From Stygiobacter sp. RIFOXYC2_FULL_38_25 (lineage in GTDB: Bacteria > Bacteroidota > Ignavibacteria > Ignavibacteriales > Melioribacteraceae), in assembly GCA_001803165.1 (NCBI GenBank), contig MHAZ01000009.1, forward strand, positions 110,732-174,731: a DNA stretch of 64,000 nt, given 5' to 3'. This document shows positions 7,909 through 17,900 of this stretch, piece by piece. The notes under the pieces were generated by a model. It was not told the origin of the DNA, ran no database searches, and saw only the letters and a program-made list of their open reading frames with translations. The translations under genes and the position numbers were made by a program. Every line of letters begins with the position of its first letter. Within the stretch, counting starts at the first letter, position 1.

Positions 7909-10900
7909 ATGAAGGAGGTTTATAGAAGCTTTATACGATTCTTAACTATTCGCGAGAATACCATTTCCTCAGAACGCAAAAATACCTTACTTACGGGAAT
8001 CAAACTCTTATTGACTCCCTTTTTTATTGGTGCAATTATACTTTCGTTCGGTTTTACAAAGCACGAACAGAATATTAATTCTTCCTTCTTGATTGCATCT
8101 TTCTTACCCGGTCATTCAGACTTCAACAATGAATCTACTGTTAGGAATCTTAGCAGCTTCGGTGAGTTTTCTAATGGACAAAAGCCAGATTGGTTTGCTA
8201 CTTTCATTCCAGATTCTTTGGAAGACGCAAAGAGGAAAGCCGATTCGCTTAAAGCCATTAGCGGGGTTCCGGATTCAACACTAAAGAAAGATTCTCTGAA
8301 GAGTTTTACTCAGTTGCCGGATTCAACCATTAAAAAAGATACGAGCAAGGCAGCCAAAGTTGATACTGTGAAAAAGGTTAAAACTCTTGAAGAAATGTTG
8401 TTTGAGGCTGAAACAAAAACTGCTAAAGACTCAACACAAACAGTTTTTAGCCGAAAAGATTCACTCAGAATTCAAGCAAAAGCTGATTCGCTTCGCAGAG
8501 TTGAACTCGCTTCTAAAGATTCCACAGCCAGATTAAAATATGACCGCTTCGAACAAAAGGAAGAACCGCTAACAAGTTTTAGAGATTTGCACCGCTCACA
8601 ACTTTTCTTACGGGCTACAAGCAATATAAACCGTCAAGTAAGCATGGATTCCACCGGAACTAAAGTGATTGTTGAAGAAACAATAGCCGGACAGAAGGTG
8701 AAGCCCAAACTTGAAATTCCTTTGGATGAATACATAGAGCTCCGGCTTGATGCTATAAAGCGGGAGGCTTGGGAACAGAAAGGTTACGAATACATTCTCA
8801 AAGAATCGAAGAAAGATTTAAGTCAGTTAATAACTGATTTAACCAATATTGATATTCCGCTTCCGAGCAACCCGATTCTAAGTATTTTTGGACCACCGAA
8901 AATTAGCCTAAGAATTAACGGACAAGTTGATATCCACGGCGCTTGGAGAAATGAATCCACAGAAGGAATTACATCCTCGGCATTAGGCAACACACGTAAC
9001 GAACCCGATTTTAAGCAGACTGTTCAGATAAACCTTAGCGGAACGATAGGCGATAAATTAAATCTTTCCGCTGACTGGAATACCGAGCGGCAATTTCAAT
9101 ATGAGAACCAATTAAAAATTAAGTACACCGGCTATGAAGATGAAATTGTTCAGAGTGTAGAAGGTGGAAACGTATCACTCCAAACTTCTCCTCTTGTAGG
9201 GGGCAGCGAGGCTCTCTTTGGTATTAAAGCTCATTTTAAAATGGGACCATTTAGTTTAACGGCTTTAGCATCTCAAAAGAAAAGTGAAGTGAAAGAAGTT
9301 TCTTATAGCGGTGGTTCCCAATCGAAGGAGATAACGATCCACGCATACGAATACTCTACTAACCATTACTTCGTTGATTCCATCTATCAGAACAAAGAAG
9401 TGAATGTTTTTAATAAGTATTACGGGAATGCAACTCCCATTCCTACAAATTATTTACGTATTAAAGACATTCAAGTTTGGAAGACTACAACCGGTTTATT
9501 TAATCCTACAGAGCGGAAAGCGAACGCTTACTTGCATCTTCCTAAAAGAGAAGGTGCATTATATCCCGATAGTTTAAGGGACAGTACTAAAAATTCTATT
9601 CCCGGATTAACGGAAATAGACCGCCGTTTTGTCTTGCTGACAGAAGGTACCGACTATATAATCCATCCTGAAACAGGATTTATTTCGTTTAAAACTCAAG
9701 TCCAGGAGCAGGATGCTATTGCAGTTTCATACTATGTTGAAGGTTTTACTAACATTAAAGAAGATGATGTTTACTATGGTGAATTTACAAGAGAAGCAGT
9801 TAGTGGTTCTGCAAAGCGTTTGGTTTTGAAACTAATCCGTCCCTCGAGTCTTCAGCCACAATTTAAGGATGCGTGGAAACTGCAATTGAAAAATATTTAT
9901 CCTATGGGAGGAAGGAGAATCAAAGAAGAAGGATTCTCGATGGATATTAAAAAAATTGTTGAAGGTGGGGAACCACAGGATAACGTAAATGGAACCAAAC
10001 TATTACAAGTCTTTGGCTTTGACCAGACTGATAAAAGTAAGACAAGTACAACTCCGGATGGTGCGTTCGACTTCTTTGCCGACCGTACAATTATGACTGA
10101 GACAGGAGAAATAATTTTCCCGGTTCTGCAACCTTTTGGAAGAGATTTCCCATCTACCCTTCCTGCAGATTTGAAATTCAAGGCTGTGTACGATACTACT
10201 AATACTTTTGCCCAGCAAGACCGCGCACATGATAAATTTATTATGGTGTGTAAGTACTCCGCCGATGTTTCAGCTAATATAAATATTGGCTTTAACGTTG
10301 TTGAAAACTCTGTTCGGGTTTTACTAAACGGCTCACCTCTTAAAGAGGGTGTTGATTACGAAGTTGATTACAACTCAGGTCAAGTTTTGATTCGTAACGA
10401 CAATGCGCTTGTGCCGGGTGCTGATTTGAAAATTACAAGTGAACAAAATGATTTGTTTACCCTTGCATCCAAGACGATGCTTGGTTTCCGCGGACTTTAT
10501 GAATTTAACCGAGAGACTTCACTCGGTTTCTCTTTCTTAAATCTTAATCAGCAGACTTTGAGCGATAAAGTAAGAATTGGTGAAGAACCTCTTAACAACT
10601 CGATCTTTGGAGTGGACTTTAAGACTAATATTAATCTTCCTTTTATTACAAAGGCATTAGATAAATTAATTTCTACAAGTGCTCCTTCTAGTCTTACTAT
10701 TAATGCGGAAGCTGCATACATAGATCCGGATCCGAACACTAAGAAAAGTACAATCTCAAGCGACGGTGGCAGAAGCATAGCTTACGTTGATGATTTTGAA
10801 GGAGCTAAAAGGACTATTCCTTTAGTGGAAGCAGATGCATCTTGGCGTGACTTGAGTATTCCGAACAATCTTCCTCAAATTGGGAACCTGCCTGAAACCG

Positions 10901-13900
10901 AGCAGATAAATTACAAAGCAAAAACTTTTTGGTTCAATGTAAGACCTTCAGACGTGCTTATTCAAGATATTTATGGTGATAGAAAAAAAGCACCGCCAGA
11001 AGCACGACAAATAACTACATTAGATTTTGTTTATCAACCCGATAAGAGAGGTTTCTATAATTATACACCAAGTTTAACTGACAAAAGTAAAAATTGGGGT
11101 GGGATAATGAAGGGGCTTTCTTCAACAGCTAATAATCTTATTGAAGAAAACATAGAGTTTATTGAGTTTTGGATTAATGTGGTTGACGCGCCAGCCGGGG
11201 CTAAACTTCACATGGATTTAGGGCAGATTAGTGAAGATGTAATTCCGAATAGAAAACTTGATACTGAAGACAAGAACGATAACGACTTGGTTGATGATGG
11301 TGAAGATATTGGTATTGATGCTACAAAGAACATAGAGGAACCGGATTACAATTCTGTTACTAATAGTGATCCTGCAAACGACAATTTTTATTTCATCTAT
11401 AAACCCAGTGGAATGATTGCTGATGACTATAGTAGTTACAATGGTAATGAAGGAAATGCTGTTTCGACTGAGATGGGAAGAATTCCCGATACGGAAGATT
11501 TAAACCGCAATAAAACACTGGATAGAACCAATAGTTATTTTCGTTACGAAGTTCCACTTGATACTACGGCTGCTAATCCTTTCCGTCAAGGCGCTGGAAG
11601 CAACAAAGGCTGGTTCTTGTTCAAAATTCCACTTAAGGATTGGGTTGCTAAAGTTGGCGATCCAAGCTTCTCAGTGGTTGAAACATTTAGAATTTGGATA
11701 AGTGGAGTTCAGCAGAGAATACACCTTCGTTTCGCAGAAATGAATTTGGTTGGGAGTCAATGGCAAAAAGTTTTAAACCCGCCAAAAGTTACAGCTGATG
11801 ATTCAGTCTTAACGATTTCTACTGTGAGTATTGAAGATAATCTCGAATACGAAAAGCCCCCCGGCGTTGTTCGCGAAAGAGATAGAACTCAGCCAGACTA
11901 TGAAATTGAAAAGAATGAGCAATCTTTAAGCTTGATTTTAAAAGAACTACAAGACGGCGACAAGAGAGAAGTAGTTCGTTATTTGGCAAGACCGCTTGAT
12001 GTGTTCAACTACAAGCAAATGAAATTATTTTTACATGGCGATATGAACAATACCAACGGTTCGGTATCATATTACAAGGATGCAAGCGATTATGCTTCCG
12101 AAATTTATTTAAGATTCGGCTCCGATACTGCAAACTATTATGAATACCGCCAACCGGTAAAAGAATGGTGGAACGAAGTTAGTATCAGATTTGACAGTCT
12201 TACAGCAATTAAACAATCGCGGAATGATTCATTAAAGACTGTTGAATATCTTGTTCCGATTGAAAATTTACCTGGACGTTATTATGGCATCAAAGGAAAT
12301 CCTTCCTTAACAAAAGTTTCTTTCTTTACAATTGGAATAGTAAACCCAAGCGATAAAGGAACACCCGAACAGCCTGTAAGCGGTAGTGTTTGGGTAAATG
12401 AGTTGCGTGTTCTTGAAGCAGAGCAAACACCAGGCTGGGCTTATTCTGCAAATGCTTCACTTCAACTTGCGGATTTGATGCGTGTAAATGTTAACGCTAG
12501 CCAGACAAATCCCTATTTTCATAAAATCTCAGACCGGTTCGGTTCGCGAGAAGATAATCTGAACTGGGGAATGTCTGTTGATTTTGATGTTCTTAAACTT
12601 ATTCCGGTTAATCTAAGCGGCAGCAACTTACGCGTTAATTACTCCAGAACAGAAAATGCTTCCAATCCATTGTATTTGCCCGGCACAGATATTAAGATTT
12701 CGGAGGCACAAAATGCTGTAAGAAAAAAACTTACGGATTTGGGTTATAATGAATTAGAAATTCAATCTAAAGTTGACTCGATAAAGAACGTGACTCAAAC
12801 TGTTGGTGTTACTGAAATGTGGAATGTCTCGAACATCCGCTTTAAGATTCCGACCGAAGTTTGGTACATACGCGATATTTTCAACAACATCAGCTTGAAT
12901 TTTAATTACAACAAAACTTTTAATAGAAGTCCGATTACAAAAAACAGTTTGAGCTGGGTGTGGAATGCCGGCGCAAGTTACTCAGTAAACTTCAGCCGCG
13001 ATTTATATTTCAAACCGGCTGATATTCCAATCATCAATTATATCTTTGATATTTTCGGCGATTACAAAGACATGAAGGTTTACTTCACGCCGCAATCGTT
13101 TAATACTTCATTCACGTTGATGAGAAAGAGGAGCTATTCACAGTCACGCTCGAATGAAAACAATCCGGATATCCAACGTGATTTTTCTGCAAACAGAGGA
13201 GCCGGAATTAACTGGACATTTACCGAAGGAGGTTTGTTAAACTTAGGCTTGGCGTACAACTTCGATGTTCAATCAACTTTGGCTTATTTACTTGTTGATA
13301 ATGGAATTGAAAAACAAGAGGGACAAATTTGGCGTGAGATTTTTACCGGCGCTTTCTTTGGCAAAGACTTCAACTACAAGCAGTCGTTCGATTTGCGCTC
13401 CAATCCTCGAATTCCAACATGGTTTGGTCTTAACAATTTTATAAATCTTAACGCATCTTATTCTGCAAGCTATCAATGGCAAAATAATTTTCAGCAAAAA
13501 GAGTTGGGAAGAAGTGCCGGTTATTCGAACAGAATATCTGCCGGTATGACTATCCGTTTGAAATCACTCTTTGAACCATTGTTTGAATCGAAAGAGGAAG
13601 TAAAGGCGGCTCCGGTTATTCAGAAACAACCAGAAGGGGGCGGAACAACAGGTGGAAGAAGAAGTGGCGGCGGACGCGGCGCCGGTAGAAATATTGATCA
13701 GCCAGCTCGTATTGTTCAAAGTGACTCCCTTCAAAAACCTTTAGCTGCAGATTCTTTAGGTATTGTCGCTGTAAAAGATTCGATTATGAAAACCGATGTT
13801 GATTCATCACTTGTAAACGATACAATGATTGATACAATACCTAAGGGACCAAGCGTATTTGCAAGATCGTTACAGATTTTGAAACTCGGCATTAAGTACA

Positions 13901-15081
13901 TTTTGTTCGATTACGATCAGATAAGCATTAACTTTTCTCAGAACAGTACTTATTCCGGCGGCGGGCTTTTAGGTGTTGGAACCGGTTTCAACAATTTCTT
14001 TGGCGTAAAATATAATGATGATAAGGGTCCGAGCAGAATGTTTATGCTCGGCTTTTCAAACGATATCGGCAAGCGTGCTCCATTGGGAAATCTGCAAGAC
14101 AGCTATTCCCATAAGAATGATATTGATTTGAAAACTTCCAAACCATTGTGGGAAGGCGCCCAAGTTGATATACGCTGGAGAGTAGGATGGGGAATTAACA
14201 AGACCGTTACAATTCAAACCGATGAGAATGGTGTCCCGACTATTTCAAATCAAGTTTCAAGCGGATCAATAGACCGTTCTTTCTTATCACTTCCTCTTCC
14301 ATTTTTAGGTACAGGAATTAAGAAAGTACATAGCTTGTATGCAGATTCAAGTGAAAGTTTATCCGATGCTTTTATTTCTGGATTTGAGACTTTTTCAGTT
14401 ATTGGAAAAGTGCCTTTCTTATCAACGGTTCTCAAATATATTCCAAGACCAAACTGGTCATTTACTTGGAATGGACTTGAGCAGTTATCAATTTTCAAAT
14501 TTGCTAAACGTGTTTCATTGAATCATAGTTACGATTCAAACTATAGCGAAGGCTGGAGAATAAATCCGGCAGGTGATCAGGAAGTTCAAACGCAAAAAGT
14601 TGATTATGCATTTAACCCTCTGGTCGGCTTAACGTTCAACTTCGATGAGCTCTTTGGTGGAAATTTTCAGAGCACTGTCCGTTATTCAACAAAAACCGGT
14701 TACAGCTTGGGCGTAACAACTAAAAATATTACGCAATCGTTTTCTCAAGACATAAATGTTTCCGCAAGTTACAGTAAATCCGGTTTTTCACTTCCATTGT
14801 TCGGTATAGACTTAAAAAACGATATTGAAATTTCGCTTTCATATACAAGAGGAAAAACATCCAGTATCATTTATGAGATGGATTCTTTCAAAGAAGCTGG
14901 AAAGCCGCAAGAAGGAAAGACCAATACTACTATTGAACCGAAAATACGTTACGTTATGAGTTCGCGTGTAACACTTTCGATTTTCTACAGACGAACAAGC
15001 ATCGAGCCGGAAGGTGCATCTCGCATTCCGCCAACAACCACAAACGAAGCTGGTGTTGATGTTAGAATTGCAATTCAATAA
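7909..15081 (+). CDS. sprA: SprA-family T9SS outer-membrane translocon
   Basis: At 2390 residues this is the length expected of SprA (Sov), the very large beta-barrel that forms the conducting pore of the type IX secretion system in the outer membrane. After a membrane/signal segment (about residues 27-47) comes a low-complexity D/S/K region with repeated SLKK/DSTLKKDS motifs. A long series of beta-strand-rich segments with alternating aromatic residues follows, including SprA-type blocks such as NLSGTIGDKLNLSADWNTERQF, YVDDFEGAKRTIPL and WVNELRVLEAE. A Gly/Arg-rich linker lies near residue 1910. The neighbour porX supports T9SS identity. Oddly, a perfect AAGGAGG lies just inside the start (7911-7917); no better downstream start is visible, so ATG 7909 is kept. 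Confidence 0.93.
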   Translation: MKEVYRSFIRFLTIRENTISSERKNTLLTGIKLLLTPFFIGAIILSFGFTKHEQNINSSFLIASFLPGHSDFNNESTVRNLSSFGEFSNGQKPDWFATFIPDSLEDAKRKADSLKAISGVPDSTLKKDSLKSFTQLPDSTIKKDTSKAAKVDTVKKVKTLEEMLFEAETKTAKDSTQTVFSRKDSLRIQAKADSLRRVELASKDSTARLKYDRFEQKEEPLTSFRDLHRSQLFLRATSNINRQVSMDSTGTKVIVEETIAGQKVKPKLEIPLDEYIELRLDAIKREAWEQKGYEYILKESKKDLSQLITDLTNIDIPLPSNPILSIFGPPKISLRINGQVDIHGAWRNESTEGITSSALGNTRNEPDFKQTVQINLSGTIGDKLNLSADWNTERQFQYENQLKIKYTGYEDEIVQSVEGGNVSLQTSPLVGGSEALFGIKAHFKMGPFSLTALASQKKSEVKEVSYSGGSQSKEITIHAYEYSTNHYFVDSIYQNKEVNVFNKYYGNATPIPTNYLRIKDIQVWKTTTGLFNPTERKANAYLHLPKREGALYPDSLRDSTKNSIPGLTEIDRRFVLLTEGTDYIIHPETGFISFKTQVQEQDAIAVSYYVEGFTNIKEDDVYYGEFTREAVSGSAKRLVLKLIRPSSLQPQFKDAWKLQLKNIYPMGGRRIKEEGFSMDIKKIVEGGEPQDNVNGTKLLQVFGFDQTDKSKTSTTPDGAFDFFADRTIMTETGEIIFPVLQPFGRDFPSTLPADLKFKAVYDTTNTFAQQDRAHDKFIMVCKYSADVSANINIGFNVVENSVRVLLNGSPLKEGVDYEVDYNSGQVLIRNDNALVPGADLKITSEQNDLFTLASKTMLGFRGLYEFNRETSLGFSFLNLNQQTLSDKVRIGEEPLNNSIFGVDFKTNINLPFITKALDKLISTSAPSSLTINAEAAYIDPDPNTKKSTISSDGGRSIAYVDDFEGAKRTIPLVEADASWRDLSIPNNLPQIGNLPETEQINYKAKTFWFNVRPSDVLIQDIYGDRKKAPPEARQITTLDFVYQPDKRGFYNYTPSLTDKSKNWGGIMKGLSSTANNLIEENIEFIEFWINVVDAPAGAKLHMDLGQISEDVIPNRKLDTEDKNDNDLVDDGEDIGIDATKNIEEPDYNSVTNSDPANDNFYFIYKPSGMIADDYSSYNGNEGNAVSTEMGRIPDTEDLNRNKTLDRTNSYFRYEVPLDTTAANPFRQGAGSNKGWFLFKIPLKDWVAKVGDPSFSVVETFRIWISGVQQRIHLRFAEMNLVGSQWQKVLNPPKVTADDSVLTISTVSIEDNLEYEKPPGVVRERDRTQPDYEIEKNEQSLSLILKELQDGDKREVVRYLARPLDVFNYKQMKLFLHGDMNNTNGSVSYYKDASDYASEIYLRFGSDTANYYEYRQPVKEWWNEVSIRFDSLTAIKQSRNDSLKTVEYLVPIENLPGRYYGIKGNPSLTKVSFFTIGIVNPSDKGTPEQPVSGSVWVNELRVLEAEQTPGWAYSANASLQLADLMRVNVNASQTNPYFHKISDRFGSREDNLNWGMSVDFDVLKLIPVNLSGSNLRVNYSRTENASNPLYLPGTDIKISEAQNAVRKKLTDLGYNELEIQSKVDSIKNVTQTVGVTEMWNVSNIRFKIPTEVWYIRDIFNNISLNFNYNKTFNRSPITKNSLSWVWNAGASYSVNFSRDLYFKPADIPIINYIFDIFGDYKDMKVYFTPQSFNTSFTLMRKRSYSQSRSNENNPDIQRDFSANRGAGINWTFTEGGLLNLGLAYNFDVQSTLAYLLVDNGIEKQEGQIWREIFTGAFFGKDFNYKQSFDLRSNPRIPTWFGLNNFINLNASYSASYQWQNNFQQKELGRSAGYSNRISAGMTIRLKSLFEPLFESKEEVKAAPVIQKQPEGGGTTGGRRSGGGRGAGRNIDQPARIVQSDSLQKPLAADSLGIVAVKDSIMKTDVDSSLVNDTMIDTIPKGPSVFARSLQILKLGIKYILFDYDQISINFSQNSTYSGGGLLGVGTGFNNFFGVKYNDDKGPSRMFMLGFSNDIGKRAPLGNLQDSYSHKNDIDLKTSKPLWEGAQVDIRWRVGWGINKTVTIQTDENGVPTISNQVSSGSIDRSFLSLPLPFLGTGIKKVHSLYADSSESLSDAFISGFETFSVIGKVPFLSTVLKYIPRPNWSFTWNGLEQLSIFKFAKRVSLNHSYDSNYSEGWRINPAGDQEVQTQKVDYAFNPLVGLTFNFDELFGGNFQSTVRYSTKTGYSLGVTTKNITQSFSQDINVSASYSKSGFSLPLFGIDLKNDIEISLSYTRGKTSSIIYEMDSFKEAGKPQEGKTNTTIEPKIRYVMSSRVTLSIFYRRTSIEPEGASRIPPTTTNEAGVDVRIAIQ

Positions 15082-15141
15082 TATGTTACCTAATTCAAAT
15101 GAGTATTTGGACTAAAGTCCGAAATAATTAAACGTATTTCT

Positions 15142-15167
15142 TAACCCCACGCTTAAGCGTGGGGTTA
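15142..15167. repeat. 26-base perfect palindrome between sprA and porX
   Basis: taaccccacgctt meets its exact reverse complement (13 bp each side) with no loop bases. Without a T-run after it, it is a poor intrinsic terminator, although it could still act as one for sprA or as a dispersed palindromic repeat. It is the first of two hairpins in this gap. Confidence 0.7.
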
Positions 15168-15184
15168 TTACAATCCAGTCAAAG

Positions 15185-15218
15185 TGGGCTTTCCCGAAGG
15201 GATCCTTGGGATAGCCCA
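15185..15218. repeat. Nested palindromic element in the porX leader (CCCGAAGGGATCCTTGGG core)
   Basis: Arms nest as TGGGCT, TCCC and AAGG around a short gat loop, answered by CCTT, GGGA and AGCCCA, giving an almost continuous 34-base hairpin. A closely related core (CCCTAAGGGATTCCTTCGG) appears at 56676-56694 inside a broken tRNA copy. It lies 33 bases upstream of the porX start and could influence the porX leader transcript. Confidence 0.65.
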
Positions 15219-15251
15219 ACAACTCTGGAAAAAGTTACACTGAGAGAATTT

Positions 15252-16823
15252 ATGAAAAGAAATAGAATCCTTTGGGTTGATGACGAAATTGAATTGCTGC
15301 GTTCGCATATCATTTTCTTAAACGAAAAAGGTTATGAAGTTGACACGGTAACAAACGGCGAAGATGCAATTTCGGAAGTTAAAAGCAAGCAGTTCGATCT
15401 CATATTTCTTGATGAAATGATGGCTGGACTCGGCGGGCTTGAAACGCTTCAGCAGATAAAGGAAATCAATTCCAACATTCCCGTTGTAATGGTTACTAAA
15501 AGCGAAGAAGAAAGCTTAATGCATGATGCAATCGGAAGTAAGATTAGTGATTACTTAATCAAGCCGGTTTTACCTTCGCAAATTTTACTTGTCTGTAAGA
15601 AATTTCTTGAGAGCAAAAAAATATCCGGCGAGTATGTTCAGAAAGACTATCTCAATTCGTTCAATGAGATAAACCGTCTGCTCACGCTCGATCCGAATTT
15701 TGACGACTGGATTGAGATATATCAGAAACTAGTGAACTGGGATATGGAATTGGATGAACATCCCGAAATTGATTTACGCCAAATGCTTATTGAACAAAGA
15801 AAAGAATGCAACCAAGCTTTTGCAAAGTATGTTGAGAGGAATTATAAAACTTGGATTGACGCTACTGAAAAAGATGAAGCGCCAACACTCTCAACTCAGA
15901 TAGTTGATGAATATGTTCTGCCTCAGCTAAAGAATTTTGATGGACCGCTTTTCTTTTTTGTGATTGACTGCTTACGTCTCGATCAATGGCTTGTAATGGA
16001 GAAACATTTAACAAGCTTGTTCAATATCCAGAAAGATTATTACTACTCGATTTTACCGACAGCTACTCCATATTCCCGCAATGCTTTGTTTGCCGGATTG
16101 TATCCATCTGAAATAGAAAAGCATTATCCGGATTTGTGGACTACAATGAGTGATGATGAAAACAGCATGAACAAATATGAAAAAGATTTGCTTCAACTTT
16201 TACTGAATAGAAGAAAAGTAACTCTTAAGAATGATTTGAAGTACATGAAAATAATTGACCCGGATGTTGGAAGAGCGTTTGAGCAGAATATTTTGTCTCA
16301 CAAGAAAACTCATCTTATGGCAGTTGTTGTTAACTTTTTGGATATGATTGCACACGGACGCTCGGATTCCGAGATTCTTAAAGAAATAGCTCCGGATGAA
16401 TCAGCATACAGATCGCTGACTAATACTTGGTTCCAACACTCATCATTGCTAAATACTTTTAGAGCCGTTGCAAGTATTCCTAAAGCGAGAATTGTTTTAA
16501 CAACAGATCATGGAAGCATCCGTACGCAACGTGGCGCAAAAGTTCTTGGTGATAAAGAAGCTTCGCCCAATCTTCGTTTCAAGTTTGGGAGAAATCTCAA
16601 AGTAGATGAAAAACATGCAATCTATATCAAGAATCCAAGCGATTACAAACTTCCGAAGCGCGGTGTAACTGTAAGCTATATTATATCTAAAGAAGATTAT
16701 TACTTCGTCTATCCAACTGAATATCATAAATATCTTAGCTACTATAAAGACAGTTTCCAGCATGGCGGAATCTCTCTCGAGGAAATGATTCTTCCGGTCA
16801 TTACAATGGAGAGTAGAGCGTAA
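15252..16823 (+). CDS. porX: PorX-type response regulator with PglZ/alkaline-phosphatase-like effector domain
   Basis: The 523-residue protein starts with a receiver domain (MKRNRILWVDDE, phospho-acceptor Asp54 in IFLDEMM, Lys104 in YLIKPV), then a helical linker, then a PglZ-type alkaline-phosphatase-superfamily domain. In that domain VIDCLRLDQW, TPYSRNALFAGLYPSEI and LTTDHGS are the expected metal/active-site blocks. This layout and length match PorX, which controls T9SS gene expression together with PorY and SigP. ATG 15252 is chosen because the longer in-frame reading from 15159 runs through a palindromic repeat and precedes the receiver start. Its stop overlaps the tsaE start (TAATG). 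Location next to sprA supports the role; porY is not in the window. Confidence 0.92.
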   Translation: MKRNRILWVDDEIELLRSHIIFLNEKGYEVDTVTNGEDAISEVKSKQFDLIFLDEMMAGLGGLETLQQIKEINSNIPVVMVTKSEEESLMHDAIGSKISDYLIKPVLPSQILLVCKKFLESKKISGEYVQKDYLNSFNEINRLLTLDPNFDDWIEIYQKLVNWDMELDEHPEIDLRQMLIEQRKECNQAFAKYVERNYKTWIDATEKDEAPTLSTQIVDEYVLPQLKNFDGPLFFFVIDCLRLDQWLVMEKHLTSLFNIQKDYYYSILPTATPYSRNALFAGLYPSEIEKHYPDLWTTMSDDENSMNKYEKDLLQLLLNRRKVTLKNDLKYMKIIDPDVGRAFEQNILSHKKTHLMAVVVNFLDMIAHGRSDSEILKEIAPDESAYRSLTNTWFQHSSLLNTFRAVASIPKARIVLTTDHGSIRTQRGAKVLGDKEASPNLRFKFGRNLKVDEKHAIYIKNPSDYKLPKRGVTVSYIISKEDYYFVYPTEYHKYLSYYKDSFQHGGISLEEMILPVITMESRA

Positions 16824-17251
16824 TGCTTCTGCCATTTCAGAAAATTGTTGGGAGTGAGGAAGAAACTACAGAAGTTGCGGCGGAATTTTCCCAGCAACTT
16901 AAAACCGGCGATGTAGTTTGCCTTAATGGAAATCTTGGCAGTGGTAAAACATTTTTTGTTAAGAGTGTCTGCAAGGAATTCTTGATTGACACAACCTCAA
17001 GTCCAAGTTTTGCAATTGTAAACGAGTACAATGGCAGGCAAAAAATTACTCACTTTGATTTCTACCGCTTAAAACGGGTTGGGGAATTGCATGATATTGG
17101 CTTCGATGAATATTTGTCCGAAATGGATTCGATAGTTTTCATAGAATGGGCGAACATGTTTGAAGAAGTGCTTCCTAAAAAGTATTATACGGTTGAAATT
17201 TCTCAAATTGATGAAACTACTCGCCAAATAAATATTAATAAGCATGAATAA
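16823..17251 (+). CDS. tsaE: tRNA threonylcarbamoyladenosine biosynthesis ATPase TsaE
   Basis: This 142-residue P-loop protein has Walker A GNLGSGKTFFVK near residue 36, followed by SPSFAIVNEY and HFDFYRL and then the late VFIEWANM block, all typical of TsaE. TsaE hydrolyses ATP to support the TsaB-TsaD complex that makes t6A37 in tRNAs reading ANN codons. It overlaps porX by one base and tsaB by eight bases, so translational coupling is likely. tsaD is not in the window. Confidence 0.92.
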   Translation: MLLPFQKIVGSEEETTEVAAEFSQQLKTGDVVCLNGNLGSGKTFFVKSVCKEFLIDTTSSPSFAIVNEYNGRQKITHFDFYRLKRVGELHDIGFDEYLSEMDSIVFIEWANMFEEVLPKKYYTVEISQIDETTRQININKHE

Positions 17252-17900
17252 GTTCTTCCCAAATCTATCAATCGAAACTACCGGCGAAATGTGCAGCGTA
17301 GCCGTTATGCTTGATGAAAAAGTTTTTGTTGAGTTAAACCATTTGCAGAAACACATTCATTCGCAAAAACTGATTGATATGGTTGATGCGGTACTTTTAC
17401 AAGCTGGGATAAAAATTGCAGAAGTGAAATCTGTAGCTGTCTCAATGGGTCCCGGCTCATTTACCGGTTTAAGAATCGGTGTAGCCGCGGCTAAAGGTTT
17501 GGCTTTTGGCTGTTCATTGCCAATAATACCTATTCCAACTTTCGACGCATTTGCTCTGCAAGTTTCTGAAAGTATTCCGGCTAAAAAAGTTTTCAACTTA
17601 ATTACAAATGCCAGTATAGATGATGTTTATTGCGCTAAATACGTTTGGAGCGGAGATAAGCTTGAAACACTTAATCAGCTTGAATTGATTAAAAGGGATA
17701 TGTTAAATAAATTTTTATTAGATGAAGAGATTAACTTTGGCAACACATTTGCTGACGGTGCAGAGATTCGCAACGTACAGATTAGAGCCAGTTATATTGG
17801 GCGCTGGGCTTATTTATTTGGCTCAGATTTGTTAACTTTTGATTACGATAATTTAGAACCAAATTACATAAAACAGTTTGTAGGAAAGGTACCGAAATGA
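17244..17900 (+). CDS. tsaB: tRNA threonylcarbamoyladenosine biosynthesis protein TsaB
   Basis: The 218-residue ASKHA-fold protein has LSIETTGEMCSVAV at the start and the family hallmark SMGPGSFTGLRIGVAAAKGLAFG near residue 70. TsaB is the non-catalytic partner of TsaD in t6A synthesis. It overlaps the end of tsaE and its stop overlaps the next ATG (ATGA), placing it in the porX-tsaE-tsaB-DUF1573-accD transcription unit. Length is typical. Confidence 0.92.
   Translation: MNKFFPNLSIETTGEMCSVAVMLDEKVFVELNHLQKHIHSQKLIDMVDAVLLQAGIKIAEVKSVAVSMGPGSFTGLRIGVAAAKGLAFGCSLPIIPIPTFDAFALQVSESIPAKKVFNLITNASIDDVYCAKYVWSGDKLETLNQLELIKRDMLNKFLLDEEINFGNTFADGAEIRNVQIRASYIGRWAYLFGSDLLTFDYDNLEPNYIKQFVGKVPK

Noticed and set aside
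9186..9215. A GTAGGGGGC motif in sprA as another REP
   Set aside because: No hairpin follows the tetranucleotide and the sequence is ordinary coding DNA.
13620..13700. The Gly/Arg-rich stretch of SprA as an inserted repeat or frameshift
   Set aside because: The frame stays open and barrel-like sequence continues on both sides, so it is a low-complexity linker.
15159..15251. A 31-residue N-terminal extension of PorX
   Set aside because: It is the translation of two palindromes; the receiver domain begins naturally at ATG 15252.
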